From an uncultured Kordiimonas sp. (GTDB lineage: Bacteria; Pseudomonadota; Alphaproteobacteria; Sphingomonadales; Kordiimonadaceae): a DNA stretch of 64,000 nt. The position numbers were made by a program, and so were the translations under genes. The number at the start of each line of letters is the position of its first letter. Positions within the stretch are counted from its first letter, which is position 1. Of the stretch, positions 1-8,559 are shown in pieces. Location: contig CANLMI010000004.1 of the NCBI GenBank assembly GCA_947492375.1, forward strand, positions 62,001 through 126,000, in the 5' to 3' direction. The notes under the pieces were generated by a model, which saw only the letters and a list, made by a program, of their open reading frames with translations, did no database searches and was not told the origin of the DNA.

Positions 1-79
1 TCCATAGAAATATCTCTACTAATTTCCCGTATAAATACTCAATAGACATGCAAATATAACCTATTTCAGAGGGGAGTTT

Positions 80-781
80 ATGTCTGATGACAAACACAAA
101 CGCGCGGATAAGATTTATCGTTCTCAGCGTGCTGAAGTCGACAAACGCGAAGACACTAAAGACTTCTTGCTGGATAAATCCGTAGGCGGTGGCCCGAAGA
201 TGATGCGCCCTTCGGATGACTATATCGAAAAGTCACTCGGTAAGCAGAAAGGTGTTATGGAGCGCCACCATGCGGCAACTGCGAAAACAAACAAGCAGGT
301 TGTGCAGGAAGAACGCACTGAAGCAAGACAGTCAGAAGTCAAAAAGAGCATCGACCTTCATCGCAGGTCACTAGGCTTAGAACCAAACAAAGAGCAGCCT
401 GTTCAACAAAAGCCGGAACAGGCGCGGCCAGAAAAGCAACAAAGCAAACCCTCGCGCTCTGTTGATAGCCAATTCAACACTCAAACACGTGACGGGCAGG
501 CAGAAAAACAATTCATCCGGGATACCTTCAATAAACCGCCAGAAAAAACTGAACCACCGAGAGATGCTTTTGCGGATAAGTCCCGAGAAGGCCAACAAGA
601 AAAAGAAGCCGTGCGCAGTATCACGGCGAAAGTGCAGCAAAACCAAACATCCAATGATAATGCCAAAGACGTTGGTAACGATGACAAAACTGATGCTGAT
701 AAACAGCGCCGGATGGAACGCGCCCGCGCGATGATGGCGCGGCGCGAACAGGAGAAGAGCAAGAGTGAGCGAGAAAGATAA
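80..781 (+). CDS. Highly charged, coiled-coil-like accessory protein of the conjugation module
   Basis: A 233-residue protein very rich in Lys, Arg, Glu, Asp and Gln, with almost no hydrophobic stretches, so it is probably soluble and partly disordered or coiled coil. A strong Shine-Dalgarno (gaggggag) sits just before the ATG. Its end overlaps the start of a small membrane gene, which in turn abuts the VirD4-like coupling protein gene, so the three form one transfer operon. By context it may be a relaxosome or coupling accessory factor; I do not recognise the family. The frame is intact although both genes behind it are broken. Confidence 0.7.
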   Translation: MSDDKHKRADKIYRSQRAEVDKREDTKDFLLDKSVGGGPKMMRPSDDYIEKSLGKQKGVMERHHAATAKTNKQVVQEERTEARQSEVKKSIDLHRRSLGLEPNKEQPVQQKPEQARPEKQQSKPSRSVDSQFNTQTRDGQAEKQFIRDTFNKPPEKTEPPRDAFADKSREGQQEKEAVRSITAKVQQNQTSNDNAKDVGNDDKTDADKQRRMERARAMMARREQEKSKSERER

Positions 782-997
782 GCAAGAGCTATGGCGAAGA
801 GCAGCAGAACTTGGCCTTGCCATTGTTATCCCAGCAGCCATTTTGTGGCTCATGCATGCGTTTAAAACCGGGCTTGGGATCCAGTCGCCTATGATTATCC
901 AACATTCACATCATTGCTTGAAGGGTTGCTGATCGGTATTGGTGTAGCTCTTACCTTTGTCTTGATCCGCACATGTTACAGAAGATACGGGCTATGA
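765..997 (+). pseudogene. Small two-TM membrane protein upstream of the coupling protein, frameshifted
   Basis: A GTG at 765 opens a reading frame (SEKDKQELWRRAAELGLAIV) that contains one hydrophobic helix (about residues 15-28) and then hits a stop near 930. From about 880 another frame continues with a good second helix (LLEGLLIGIGVALTFVLI) and stops at 995-997, next to the GTG of the coupling-protein gene. Joined, the two frames give about 77 residues with two membrane segments. The frameshift lies around 870-885. Small membrane proteins in this position often accompany VirD4-type ATPases, but I cannot name the family. The joining point is inferred by eye. Confidence 0.5.
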
Positions 998-2623
998 GTG
1001 TTTGTACCTATCCCGATTTTTCTGGTTCTTTTGGGGGACTTTATCGGTCATGCCGATGCTTGGTTTCTGGTAACCAGCCCTCTAGCTAGTGCTGTTGGTC
1101 TAACTGGCGGTTTGATTATCGCGCTTTATATCGTCCTGAAGAGTAAAATTGAATATACCCCCAAAACAGTATTGGCGAATGTGTTTGGCTCTTCCAGATG
1201 GGCAACACGAGATGAGCTAGATGAATGGGGGCTATTGGGTGACAGGGAAAAGGGCAATGGCCTGTTTCTAGGCCTTACCAATGATGTTGAAGCAAATGAC
1301 ATCATCTATGATGGCGATATGCATGCTCTCACCGTTGCTCCAACAAGACGCGGCAAGGGTGCTATGGCAATTATTCCAAACCTCTTAAGATCGAACTCAT
1401 CTATTCTGGTGATTGGCCCCAAGGGTGAGAATGCCCGACGTACAGTCAGCAAACGGCTTGAGCTTGGACAGGATGTCTATGTTGTTGATCCTTGGGGTGT
1501 ATCCTGTGAGGCCGATAAATATGGTGAAGGTATTGAGGCTAAACATCTCTCCGGTTTCAATCCTCTGGATTTTCTTGATGCAGATGATCCCGACTTGGCG
1601 AGTGATACCATGCTGCTTGCTGATGCGCTTGTTATACCCGTTAGCCGTGACCCGTTTTGATCAGATGAAGCGAAGTCATTCATTCAGGGTATCATACTCT
1701 ATGTGGTTACTGACCCTGATGAAGCGGATAACCGACATCTCGGTCGAGTTAGAGACATTCTATCGCTCCCGCCAAAACAGCCAGGTGAAACTGATCTTGA
1801 TGGTACGTTAGATGAAATCCTGATGAAGATGATCGCCAGTGATAACTTGCTGGTAGGGTCAGCTGCTTCGCGCATGATGCAAAAAGCAGAAAAAGAATAT
1901 GCATCCGTACTCTCAACAGCCCAAAGCAACACCCATTTCTTGGATAGTCCTAAAATCAGAGAAAGCCTGAGCACGTCTAGTTTTCAGTTCAAGGACCTCA
2001 AAACATCCGATAAGGGTATCACTGTTTACCTGACACTACCCTTAGATCGCATACCAACATTTCATCGCTGGCTGCGGCTCCTAGTAACCTCCGCCATGAT
2101 CGACCTGACCCGAGCGCCAGTACAATACGACAAGCCACTTGTCAGAATGATCTTAGATGAGTTCGCTTCTCTTCAGAAGCTTGAGATCATCGAAACGGCT
2201 TATAGCACTATGGCGGGTCTTGGTGTCCAGCTTTGGATACTCACTCAAAGCCTCGGCCCGCTTAAAAAGCTATACGGCGACAAGGCTTGGGAAACGTTCG
2301 TCTCGAATGCGGGTGTATTTCAATATTTTGGTTCTAGGGACTATGACACCGCAAAATACGCTGAACACCTATGCGGAATGACCACCATCAAAAAACGCTC
2401 AATATCGTTTGGAAGTAACGAAGGGCGCAGCACGACGAATGGATATTAAAGCAACTCGTCAACAAAATCAAGTGGGATAAGTGAGACTGGCTCACATGAC
2501 GATGTTTCACGACCACTCGCCTACGCGGATGAGATGATGACGCTACACAATGATCAGCAAATCCTATTCATCGAGAACCGATATCCAATCATCGCCAAGA
2601 AATGGTGGTGGTATAGGGCTTAG
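998..2623 (+). pseudogene. VirD4/TraG-type conjugative coupling ATPase interrupted by two in-frame stops
   Basis: One frame reads from GTG 998 to TAG 2621-2623 (about 540 codons, near the usual VirD4 size), broken by TGA at 1658-1660 and TAA at 2447-2449. The N-terminal part has two hydrophobic segments, then the Walker A-like APTRRGKG and the family block ILVIGPKGENARRT. The middle part has the Walker B block MILDEFASL. The last part (RPLAYADEMM..DQQILFIENRYPIIAKK) is the typical VirD4 C-terminus. The TGA lies where the family usually has Trp (DPFW.DEAK). No frameshift is needed to restore the protein. VirD4 proteins bring relaxase-bound DNA to the type IV secretion channel. It is probably inactive as it stands; an intact VirD4-like gene lies at 35553. 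Confidence 0.85.
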
Positions 2624-2755
2624 TTTAACCAAGCATTGTCATCAATGAGATTGTTTATTCGTGACGTACATCACATACAGTATGAGAACTATCCGTTAGT
2701 CTGCGCTTTTTGATGCTCGGATGTGAGTGAGCGCGAAATTTTACTGGGGAATCTA

Positions 2756-3094
2756 ATGCGCATCGAATTGTCAATTATAGATATATCTGAATTGGAACAA
2801 AATACTTTAATAAAAAACATAGCTAATGAATGCCGCAGTAGTGAAGTGGAAACGGTGCTGAAAGGTGACCAAACAGCTCAGGATATTGGGAGCATACTGA
2901 TATGTATGTTATCCGCACCAGCAATTATACAGCTGTGTAGAGGAATTGCAGATACATTGAGGTTAAGCAGAAAAGCGTCTCTGATGTTGAAGGGTAAAAA
3001 TGGAGAGACTTTGGAGATCAAAAACGCGAAAGCTTCAGATGTAGCTGAGTTATCTAAGATACTCATTGAGAACAAACAGTTATTTGAAGAATAA
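2756..3094 (+). CDS. EACC1-like effector-associated small protein
   Basis: A 112-residue protein starting at ATG 2756, preceded by a good GGGGA box; a GTG at 2723 would add 11 residues with no clear ribosome site. The layout is a short alpha/beta N-terminus, a hydrophobic segment (about residues 43-62, SILICMLSAPAIIQLCRGIA), and a C-terminal strand-loop-strand block with KGKNGETLEIKNAKASDVAELSKIL. This matches what I know of the effector-associated constant component (EACC1) proteins, which precede caspase-type effectors in predicted bacterial conflict systems. The next gene, 11 bases downstream, is exactly such an effector, which strengthens the call. EACC1 function is not established; it is thought to couple sensing to effector activation. 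Confidence 0.6.
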   Translation: MRIELSIIDISELEQNTLIKNIANECRSSEVETVLKGDQTAQDIGSILICMLSAPAIIQLCRGIADTLRLSRKASLMLKGKNGETLEIKNAKASDVAELSKILIENKQLFEE

Positions 3095-3105
3095 AAGGCT
3101 ATATA

Positions 3106-5910
3106 GTGAGTGGAAGTAGAGTAGGTATTATCCTGGGAGCGTCATCTTGGAAAAACTCAGAATTTTTTGGCGGTGATGCATTTAAGAACTCTTACAAAAA
3201 AATTAAAAAGTACTTCGTATCACCGGATGGACTGAGTATTCCAGATAGTGCCATATTGGATTACTTTGATGCTTCGGAAAATGCTACCGACATTCTCCAA
3301 AAGTTTCATCAAGAATTCACGAGTAAAGTTGATGAGCTGCTTTTAGATAGCGGTGAACTCGATTTTACTTCTTCTGCAGTGGAAGTGTTCTTTTACTTTG
3401 TTGGTCACGGCGAGTATTCTCTCGGAAAAAGCAATGCTTTGAAATGGGTAATACGAGCAACTGACAAAAAGCAACTCAACGCGACGTCTTTAAACGTCAC
3501 CGACTTTGTAGATGTTTTGAAAGAGCGGTCAAATAATATTAGATGTTATGGGATTATCGACTGCTGCTTTTCTGCCAAAATCATGCAGTCATTTCAAAGT
3601 GAGAGAGCTTTTACAACTAAAATAGCAAAGACTCTCAAGTATATTATCCCTCGCAATGGATTTGCAGTTTTGTGTGCTACGCCCCCGAATGAAGCCGCTC
3701 GTATATCGAAGGACCTGGGAGAGACAATTTTTACCAAAGGTTTTATAGAAATTGTGGACTGCGGCTGGGGCAAGCAACGAAAGAAAATGCTTAGTATGCA
3801 AGAAGTCTCAGAGGGGATACGTCTTTGGATAACCGAGAATGACCAGGAAGGCCAATATCCAATTCCAGCAGTTTTTGATCCAGACCAAAAAGGCGGCTTA
3901 CTATCGGCTGTTCCAATCTTCAATGTGCGAGCTACGCGCCAACTTAGTACTGATAATAAAACCTCCATTAGAGGGAAAAAAGTGAAAAAGAACATATTTG
4001 ACTTGTTCGAGCGCGATGAAGAAAGGCATATAAACTTGCTCGCTAATTGCGCAGAGACATCACTTTATAGACAAGTACCTGCAATTCTTAGTGTTGCAGA
4101 CGGACCAGGTTTATATGCTTATAAGTCAAGAGTAAAAAACGCACATCAAATTGCGGAAAAAATAGTTCGTAAACGAGAACATTCTAAAGAAGACTATTCC
4201 GTTGACGATCTCGGAGATATTGTCGGGCTTAAATTCATTTCATTGTTTAAGAACAATGTTTTTACAAATGTTGAGTTGTTAGTAGCAGCAATAAATGGCT
4301 CAAACCCAAGGCTTTCTGATATTTTCGTCAATAAAAGTCTGTATGAAGCAATTATTTACACTACAGATAAAGACTTTGAGGATGAAGATGGAAACAATTT
4401 TTCTGATCAGATGTTTGACAGCATACTTGCGTGGGCACCCTATTTAGAAAAAGATAGTTGCTTTGTGCAAAAACGGCAAAGCTACTCAGGTGTGCACTTG
4501 CTCGCGCGCATAAACGCTGGGAACTCAAAAGAGAAAATAGTGTTGCCGGTTGAAATACAGCTTCGGACTGTCTACGAGGACGCATGGAGTGAAGCCGAGC
4601 ATTCAATCTCTTATTCACAAATGCGAAGCCTAAGTAAGCTGGAGCAGCGCACTGATCCGTCGCATAATTATCTAAAAGTACTGAAAGGTTTGCTCGACCA
4701 GTCTGCTGAACTCGCAGAGTTTATCAACCGTGACTCCAAAGATCAAAAGCGAGGTACGCCATCTATAGTCCCGACGGTTGACAACGTATCTTACTTAAGA
4801 AGTGCTTGTAGAGTGAGGCAGGTACCAAAACGAATATCCGCAGCCTTAGTGAAGATCATTAGCGCCAAAGAGAAGCTGGATAGTTTGATTGCTCAAGAAC
4901 GTTTAAGAGGCTTTCAAACCGGAGAAATTGATCGACAGAAAGAGAAATATGCCGATGTCGCGAAAGATTTAAACGCGTTGTACCAAAAGCAGACCGCTGC
5001 GGGTGGTCATTATGCTGACCGGAAGGGTGATGATGAGTACCTTGAGTCAAGACGTGCTTTTGTGTTTCTAACTCGAATGGAAGAAGCTGTTTGCCTAACT
5101 TTGAGTAACAACATTAAGCACAGAGAAAGCGCTCTTTATATATACAAGATCCTGCTCGGAGACTTCGATAATTGCGCCAGTCTACACCTTCGGCTTGCGT
5201 TACTTTATGCTCAAGTCGGAGAGAATGACAGAGCTTTAGATCATTATATCAAAGTAGGGTCGCTATACTACGAGCTTTGTGAATTGCCAGAAAGAGACCG
5301 ACTGATTCAACTGGGTGAGCCCCAGAAAAATTATATAGAGAACAATCTTGGAAGACTGCACAGTTTCCAAATCTGGCGGAGAGCAGATAAAGCCAGGCAG
5401 AACTGGAATAGTGAGACCCACTTCAATCTAAAGTCAAAGCAAGAAATATATGATGAGATACTTGAAGCATATGAGATAGCATGCCGTTACAAAGGTCTCA
5501 TAAAAGATCCCAAGGCTAAACTTCGCATAAATAATAACATTTTGGCTTATCTGAACGACCTGGAGGAGATAATTAGGGCCGTCTCAAACTTAGATTTCCA
5601 TACGCAGCAAAATTGGGAAACAGAGATAAGAGAGTGCCTTGCATATATTGAAACAGATCAAAATACCGATGAATTTGATTGGAATATTCTGGATAGTTTA
5701 ACCCTAGGAAATTATTTTGTTGGTGAGAGAGAAAAAGCCAAAGCATATGCTCGAAAAATAAGATTCGTTTTTTCGAGACGTGAGGAATTGAGTAACGCTT
5801 CTGATTATTACAGTGCTAACTATTTGAGCGAAGTTGGTCGAAGAGTGCTAAAAAGGGCATTAGAAATAGAAGAGGATCGATACGAAAGTAAGTGGGTAAC
5901 AAATAAATAA
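3106..5910 (+). CDS. Caspase - RelA/SpoT synthetase-like - TPR fusion effector
   Basis: A 934-residue protein, GTG start with AAGG upstream, in one operon with the EACC1-like gene. Residues 1 to about 275 are a caspase (C14)-like domain: VGHG carries the catalytic His (H101) and IDCCFS the catalytic Cys (C154). Residues about 325-520 resemble a (p)ppGpp synthetase: YKSRVKN..IAEKIVRK, DDLGDIVGLKF, YSGVHL and VEIQLRT..EDAWSEAEH. The usual Arg after the DxxG motif is Lys here, so enzyme activity is uncertain; it might make another nucleotide or be a sensor. The rest (about 620-920) is helical and TPR-like (ALYIYKILLGDFDNCASLHLRLALLYAQVGENDRALDHY region). I infer an abortive-infection effector combining proteolysis with alarmone chemistry. 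The gene is more AT-rich than the conjugation genes around it, suggesting separate acquisition. Confidence 0.75.
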   Translation: MSGSRVGIILGASSWKNSEFFGGDAFKNSYKKIKKYFVSPDGLSIPDSAILDYFDASENATDILQKFHQEFTSKVDELLLDSGELDFTSSAVEVFFYFVGHGEYSLGKSNALKWVIRATDKKQLNATSLNVTDFVDVLKERSNNIRCYGIIDCCFSAKIMQSFQSERAFTTKIAKTLKYIIPRNGFAVLCATPPNEAARISKDLGETIFTKGFIEIVDCGWGKQRKKMLSMQEVSEGIRLWITENDQEGQYPIPAVFDPDQKGGLLSAVPIFNVRATRQLSTDNKTSIRGKKVKKNIFDLFERDEERHINLLANCAETSLYRQVPAILSVADGPGLYAYKSRVKNAHQIAEKIVRKREHSKEDYSVDDLGDIVGLKFISLFKNNVFTNVELLVAAINGSNPRLSDIFVNKSLYEAIIYTTDKDFEDEDGNNFSDQMFDSILAWAPYLEKDSCFVQKRQSYSGVHLLARINAGNSKEKIVLPVEIQLRTVYEDAWSEAEHSISYSQMRSLSKLEQRTDPSHNYLKVLKGLLDQSAELAEFINRDSKDQKRGTPSIVPTVDNVSYLRSACRVRQVPKRISAALVKIISAKEKLDSLIAQERLRGFQTGEIDRQKEKYADVAKDLNALYQKQTAAGGHYADRKGDDEYLESRRAFVFLTRMEEAVCLTLSNNIKHRESALYIYKILLGDFDNCASLHLRLALLYAQVGENDRALDHYIKVGSLYYELCELPERDRLIQLGEPQKNYIENNLGRLHSFQIWRRADKARQNWNSETHFNLKSKQEIYDEILEAYEIACRYKGLIKDPKAKLRINNNILAYLNDLEEIIRAVSNLDFHTQQNWETEIRECLAYIETDQNTDEFDWNILDSLTLGNYFVGEREKAKAYARKIRFVFSRREELSNASDYYSANYLSEVGRRVLKRALEIEEDRYESKWVTNK

Positions 5911-5952
5911 TACCATTAACTGTATCCATGCAATATTATAGTTGTATGGCTA

Positions 5953-5981
5953 TTGACTCATCATACCAAAATCTATAAAAT
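5953..5981 (+). promoter_or_regulatory. Sigma70-type promoter of the 35-residue peptide gene
   Basis: TTGACT (5953-5958), a 17-base spacer and TAAAAT (5976-5981). It is followed by an AGAGAGA Shine-Dalgarno-like run and the ATG at 6006. This is one of the best promoter matches in the window. Confidence 0.65.
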
Positions 5982-6005
5982 TATTAAAATATTAGAGAGA
6001 TAAAA

Positions 6006-6113
6006 ATGAAAAAAATATTTAAAATATCTATGATGAGTGTCAATCGTTACCCTGATGGCGAGGCATGTTACCCTGATGGCGAAGCTTACTTACCTGCTTT
6101 GAACATTAGTTAG
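6006..6113 (+). CDS. 35-residue peptide with tandem YPDGEA repeat
   Basis: ATG at 6006 with AGAGAGA five bases upstream and a strong promoter 25 bases before that. The product starts with a basic MKKIFKISMM segment followed by two tandem copies of YPDGEA separated by a Cys, then YLPALNIS. The repeat is also clear in DNA (ttaccctgatggcga twice). An inverted repeat follows at 6141-6158. No family is recognised. Possibilities are a secreted or modified peptide, a small regulatory partner of the caspase effector upstream, or a chance ORF. The complete promoter-RBS-ORF-hairpin layout argues against chance. Confidence 0.5.
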   Translation: MKKIFKISMMSVNRYPDGEACYPDGEAYLPALNIS

Positions 6114-6140
6114 ATCATCTAAGTTTTGGGAAGTTATAAG

Positions 6141-6158
6141 CTCGCCAGATTTGGCGAG
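6141..6158. terminator. Hairpin downstream of the small peptide gene
   Basis: CTCGCCA (6141-6147) pairs with TGGCGAG (6152-6158) over a four-base loop. The downstream bases are U-rich in part but not a clean run, so it is a weak intrinsic terminator at best. The rest of 5911-6305 holds the promoter and peptide above; I see nothing else in it. Confidence 0.4.
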
Positions 6159-6305
6159 GAAGTTCTTTATAATTTCTCCAAAATAATCAAATTCTCATAT
6201 AACAAAAGTATGCCTTTGGACCCGCCTCGCGCTCAACTTTAAGCGAAGCTAATCCTAAATACAGGAAGCAAGGTCTTTGACCTTTCAACTCGGATCATTG
6301 ATGCG

Positions 6306-6890
6306 TTATTGTATGTCACCATCGCCGAATATTTTTTTGCGATATTTGCTCATGGCACGTGATAAGGTGCTGTGATTGACATCATAACGCGCTGCTATTT
6401 CTGTGAGAGTATCCCCATCATGGTAAAAGGCATATGCTTCTTTGACCTGTTTAATCTTGAGCTTACTCGGCCTACCAATTTTGCTACCGCGTGCTTTTGC
6501 CTCTGCCATACCTGCGCGGGTGCGCTTGGATATCAAGTCACGTTCAAACTCAGCCAAGGCTCCCATAAAATGGAATATGAGTTTGCCTGATGAGGTTGTT
6601 GTGTCAATGCCGTCTGTAAGAGAACAGAAGCCTGCGCCTTTATTTTTCAAGCACTCTATCAACTCTATAAGAAACCCTAGTGAGCGCCCTAAACGATCAA
6701 GTTTCCATACAACCAAAACATCTCCGGATTTGATCATGTTTAAGGCTTTATCGAGTGCGGGGCGATCTTTGTTGGCACCGCTAATGCCGATATCTTCAAA
6801 CAACTTTTCACATCCCGCTTGTCGTAAAGCGCGCAGTTGCAAAGCTGGATTCTGGTCAATGGTGGACACGCGTATATAACCTATTTTCAT
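6306..6890 (-). CDS. Resolvase/invertase-family small serine recombinase
   Basis: A 194-residue protein of the Tn3 resolvase / Hin-Gin-Pin family. The N-terminus MKIGYIRVST carries the nucleophile (RVST Ser). Family landmarks follow in order: LFEDIGISG, RPALDKAL, VVWKLDRLGRS, and GALAEFERDLISKRTRAG at the start of the long E helix, then an AT-hook-like GSKIGRPSK and a C-terminal helix-turn-helix (LTEIAARYDVNHSTLSRAM). Length is normal and the frame intact. It cuts and rejoins DNA at dyad sites; such sites lie just upstream of its start (6959-7104). No transposase gene is adjacent, so it is either the remnant of a Tn3-like unit or a dimer-resolution or inversion function of the element. Confidence 0.93.
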   Translation of the reverse strand: MKIGYIRVSTIDQNPALQLRALRQAGCEKLFEDIGISGANKDRPALDKALNMIKSGDVLVVWKLDRLGRSLGFLIELIECLKNKGAGFCSLTDGIDTTTSSGKLIFHFMGALAEFERDLISKRTRAGMAEAKARGSKIGRPSKLKIKQVKEAYAFYHDGDTLTEIAARYDVNHSTLSRAMSKYRKKIFGDGDIQ

Positions 6891-6958
6891 AGGCGTAAAA
6901 TAGCGGTGTGCCTCGGTTTACAGCAAGGTAATTGAATCGAACTATGACTGTATGTTGT

Positions 6959-7104
6959 GCAAAAAGGTTCCTTTAATCACGGAAGCCTTTAACCGCGCGG
7001 ATTAGAGCATAATCATACGAGAATGCCTGTTACTCTGACTATGTTTACTGCCCAAAATTGTCAAATAACAATTATGACAATGGTGCAATAAGGAACCCTT
7101 TTGC
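6959..7104. promoter_or_regulatory. Candidate recombination-site array of the serine recombinase
   Basis: GCAAAAAGGTTCCTT at 6959-6973 recurs inverted at 7090-7104 (AAGGAACCCTTTTGC, 14 of 15 positions). Each is itself a dyad around a two-base centre (AAAGG-TT-CCTTT and AAGG-AA-CCCTT), the architecture of serine-recombinase crossover sites. Between them lies a third dyad, ATTGTCA (7057-7063) with TGACAAT (7075-7081), spanning 25 bases with TGTCaaATA-like half-sites that resemble Tn3 res subsites. The array begins about 70 bases before the recombinase start. It could be a res site or a small invertible switch facing the lipoprotein gene at 7149. Confidence 0.5.
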
Positions 7105-7148
7105 CATCGGATTTATTTCATTGAGTACGTTATAAAAGGATAAGTTCT

Positions 7149-7754
7149 GTGACTTGCACTCCCTCCATCAAACCCATAAGCGTTATTATTGCTTTGTTCC
7201 TGCTTAGTGCCTGTAGCGATGACAGACCCGAAGCAGTAAAAACTCAAACTATTAAAGACAGGCTTCAGGAATATTACACCCGTGATGGCGTGCCTTATAT
7301 GATTGTAGATAGCTTGAAATTGACTGATTTATCAGATAGCAGTGATGGCCTTCAATCTGAATATAAGGCCAAGCTCAAAACGAGCCTGCGACTGCCTGAA
7401 TATTTATATTATGAAGCCTATGTATATAATGACCTACAAATCTTGTATGAACTGGATACAAATAGCGCAGACTTCAAAAGCAGTTTCTTTATCAACCTTG
7501 ACGGCTATGAAACCGATATTCTGATTAGAAATATCGGGGATATATGGTCATATGGTTTTGAAGAAGGAGGGTTTAACTTCACAAGCCTCAATCTGCCATA
7601 TGCACATTACAGCGAGATCAAGTCACGCAAGGCATTCATCGACACGCTAAAGCTTAGATATATCGCCATGTGTTCTGACGAAGAACAAGCGATATGGGAT
7701 AAGCTGATTGCCGAAGAGCCTAATGCTCAAACTGCTATTGAGCGCGACTGTTAG
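7149..7754 (+). CDS. Predicted lipoprotein, unknown function
   Basis: A 201-residue protein with GTG start and AAAAGGA upstream. The N-terminus has a signal segment ISVIIALFLLSAC, with the lipobox LSAC giving lipidation at Cys about residue 22. The mature part is acidic and shows no motif I recognise. A second predicted lipoprotein follows after 36 bases, so they are probably co-transcribed. The promoter would lie in or beside the recombinase site array, which raises the possibility of switching. Confidence 0.7.
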   Translation: MTCTPSIKPISVIIALFLLSACSDDRPEAVKTQTIKDRLQEYYTRDGVPYMIVDSLKLTDLSDSSDGLQSEYKAKLKTSLRLPEYLYYEAYVYNDLQILYELDTNSADFKSSFFINLDGYETDILIRNIGDIWSYGFEEGGFNFTSLNLPYAHYSEIKSRKAFIDTLKLRYIAMCSDEEQAIWDKLIAEEPNAQTAIERDC

Positions 7755-7790
7755 TTCCTAAAATCAAAAATATTATTTTGGAGAAAACCC

Positions 7791-8327
7791 ATGAAAAAGA
7801 TCATTGGCTTGAGCTTGATCATCCTAACTGCTGCCTGCGGTAATCCAGAACCACCCAAATTCACTAATTGGGATAACTTGCCAGAAATTGAAAGCTATAT
7901 TTCTGCTGTTCTTGGCTGTCATTGGCATGACATCAAGATTGACAGTCTATATCCGGCAAGAAGCTGTATCATGCCTGATGATGACCCTAAGGTCTTATGG
8001 GCATCAACAACACGTGCCATATATCTGCTCAATTATAATGTGCGTCAGGGAAAGCTGATAGATCGTGGTATGGCGGATACTTGGTTTAAGAATGGTATGT
8101 GGATTATGCATGAACGGATTGATAGCTCTGCCTTTGAAAACATTCTTGATATGTTCGGGTTTACACTGGCAGAGGTAAAGCCTGCCATAGCGCTTGAGCA
8201 GGAAAACATTAAAGGAGAGCACTTCACCGTTTTCCCTTATGATCCATATACATTTGATGAATCTGCTGAGCGGTATATTAGTCCTGATGGGAGGCTTAAG
8301 GCTATAGCAATTCAGTTAAATCAGTAA
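7791..8327 (+). CDS. Predicted lipoprotein, unknown function
   Basis: A 178-residue protein, ATG with GGAGAA upstream. The N-terminus MKKIIGLSLIILTAACGN is a lipoprotein signal with lipobox TAAC. The mature part contains several Trp and Cys residues (CHWHD, SCIMPDD) and no family I recognise. It is the second gene of a two-lipoprotein operon; the pair may be surface or immunity-type cargo of the element. Confidence 0.7.
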   Translation: MKKIIGLSLIILTAACGNPEPPKFTNWDNLPEIESYISAVLGCHWHDIKIDSLYPARSCIMPDDDPKVLWASTTRAIYLLNYNVRQGKLIDRGMADTWFKNGMWIMHERIDSSAFENILDMFGFTLAEVKPAIALEQENIKGEHFTVFPYDPYTFDESAERYISPDGRLKAIAIQLNQ

Positions 8328-8333
8328 GAGAAA

Positions 8334-8354
8334 ACCTGCATCTGCAATGCAGGT
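8334..8354 (+). terminator. Hairpin after the lipoprotein pair
   Basis: ACCTGCA (8334-8340) pairs with TGCAGGT (8348-8354), right after the stop of the second lipoprotein gene. There is no U-run directly behind it, so termination strength is doubtful. Confidence 0.35.
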
Positions 8355-8559
8355 GCGGTATCATTGTTATTATTGCTCTCTAGCGAGAGAGTTGCCCGTA
8401 AGAGTAATACGAAATATTCAGCAAAGCGATATTTCATCATCATCTGATTCCTAAGAAAGGGTACGAATACGTATTTGAGGAGCTAAGCTCACTTTGTAAA
8501 GTCGTGATGATAATCACAGTAATAAATACAAGGAATCTATATAGTCTTCATTATAACAA

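Noticed and set aside
998-2623. Duplicate of the VirD4-like gene at 35553
   Set aside because: Walker motifs and flanking blocks differ strongly (APTRRGKG versus GPPGSQKT) and the architecture differs, so they are separate lineages rather than a repeat.
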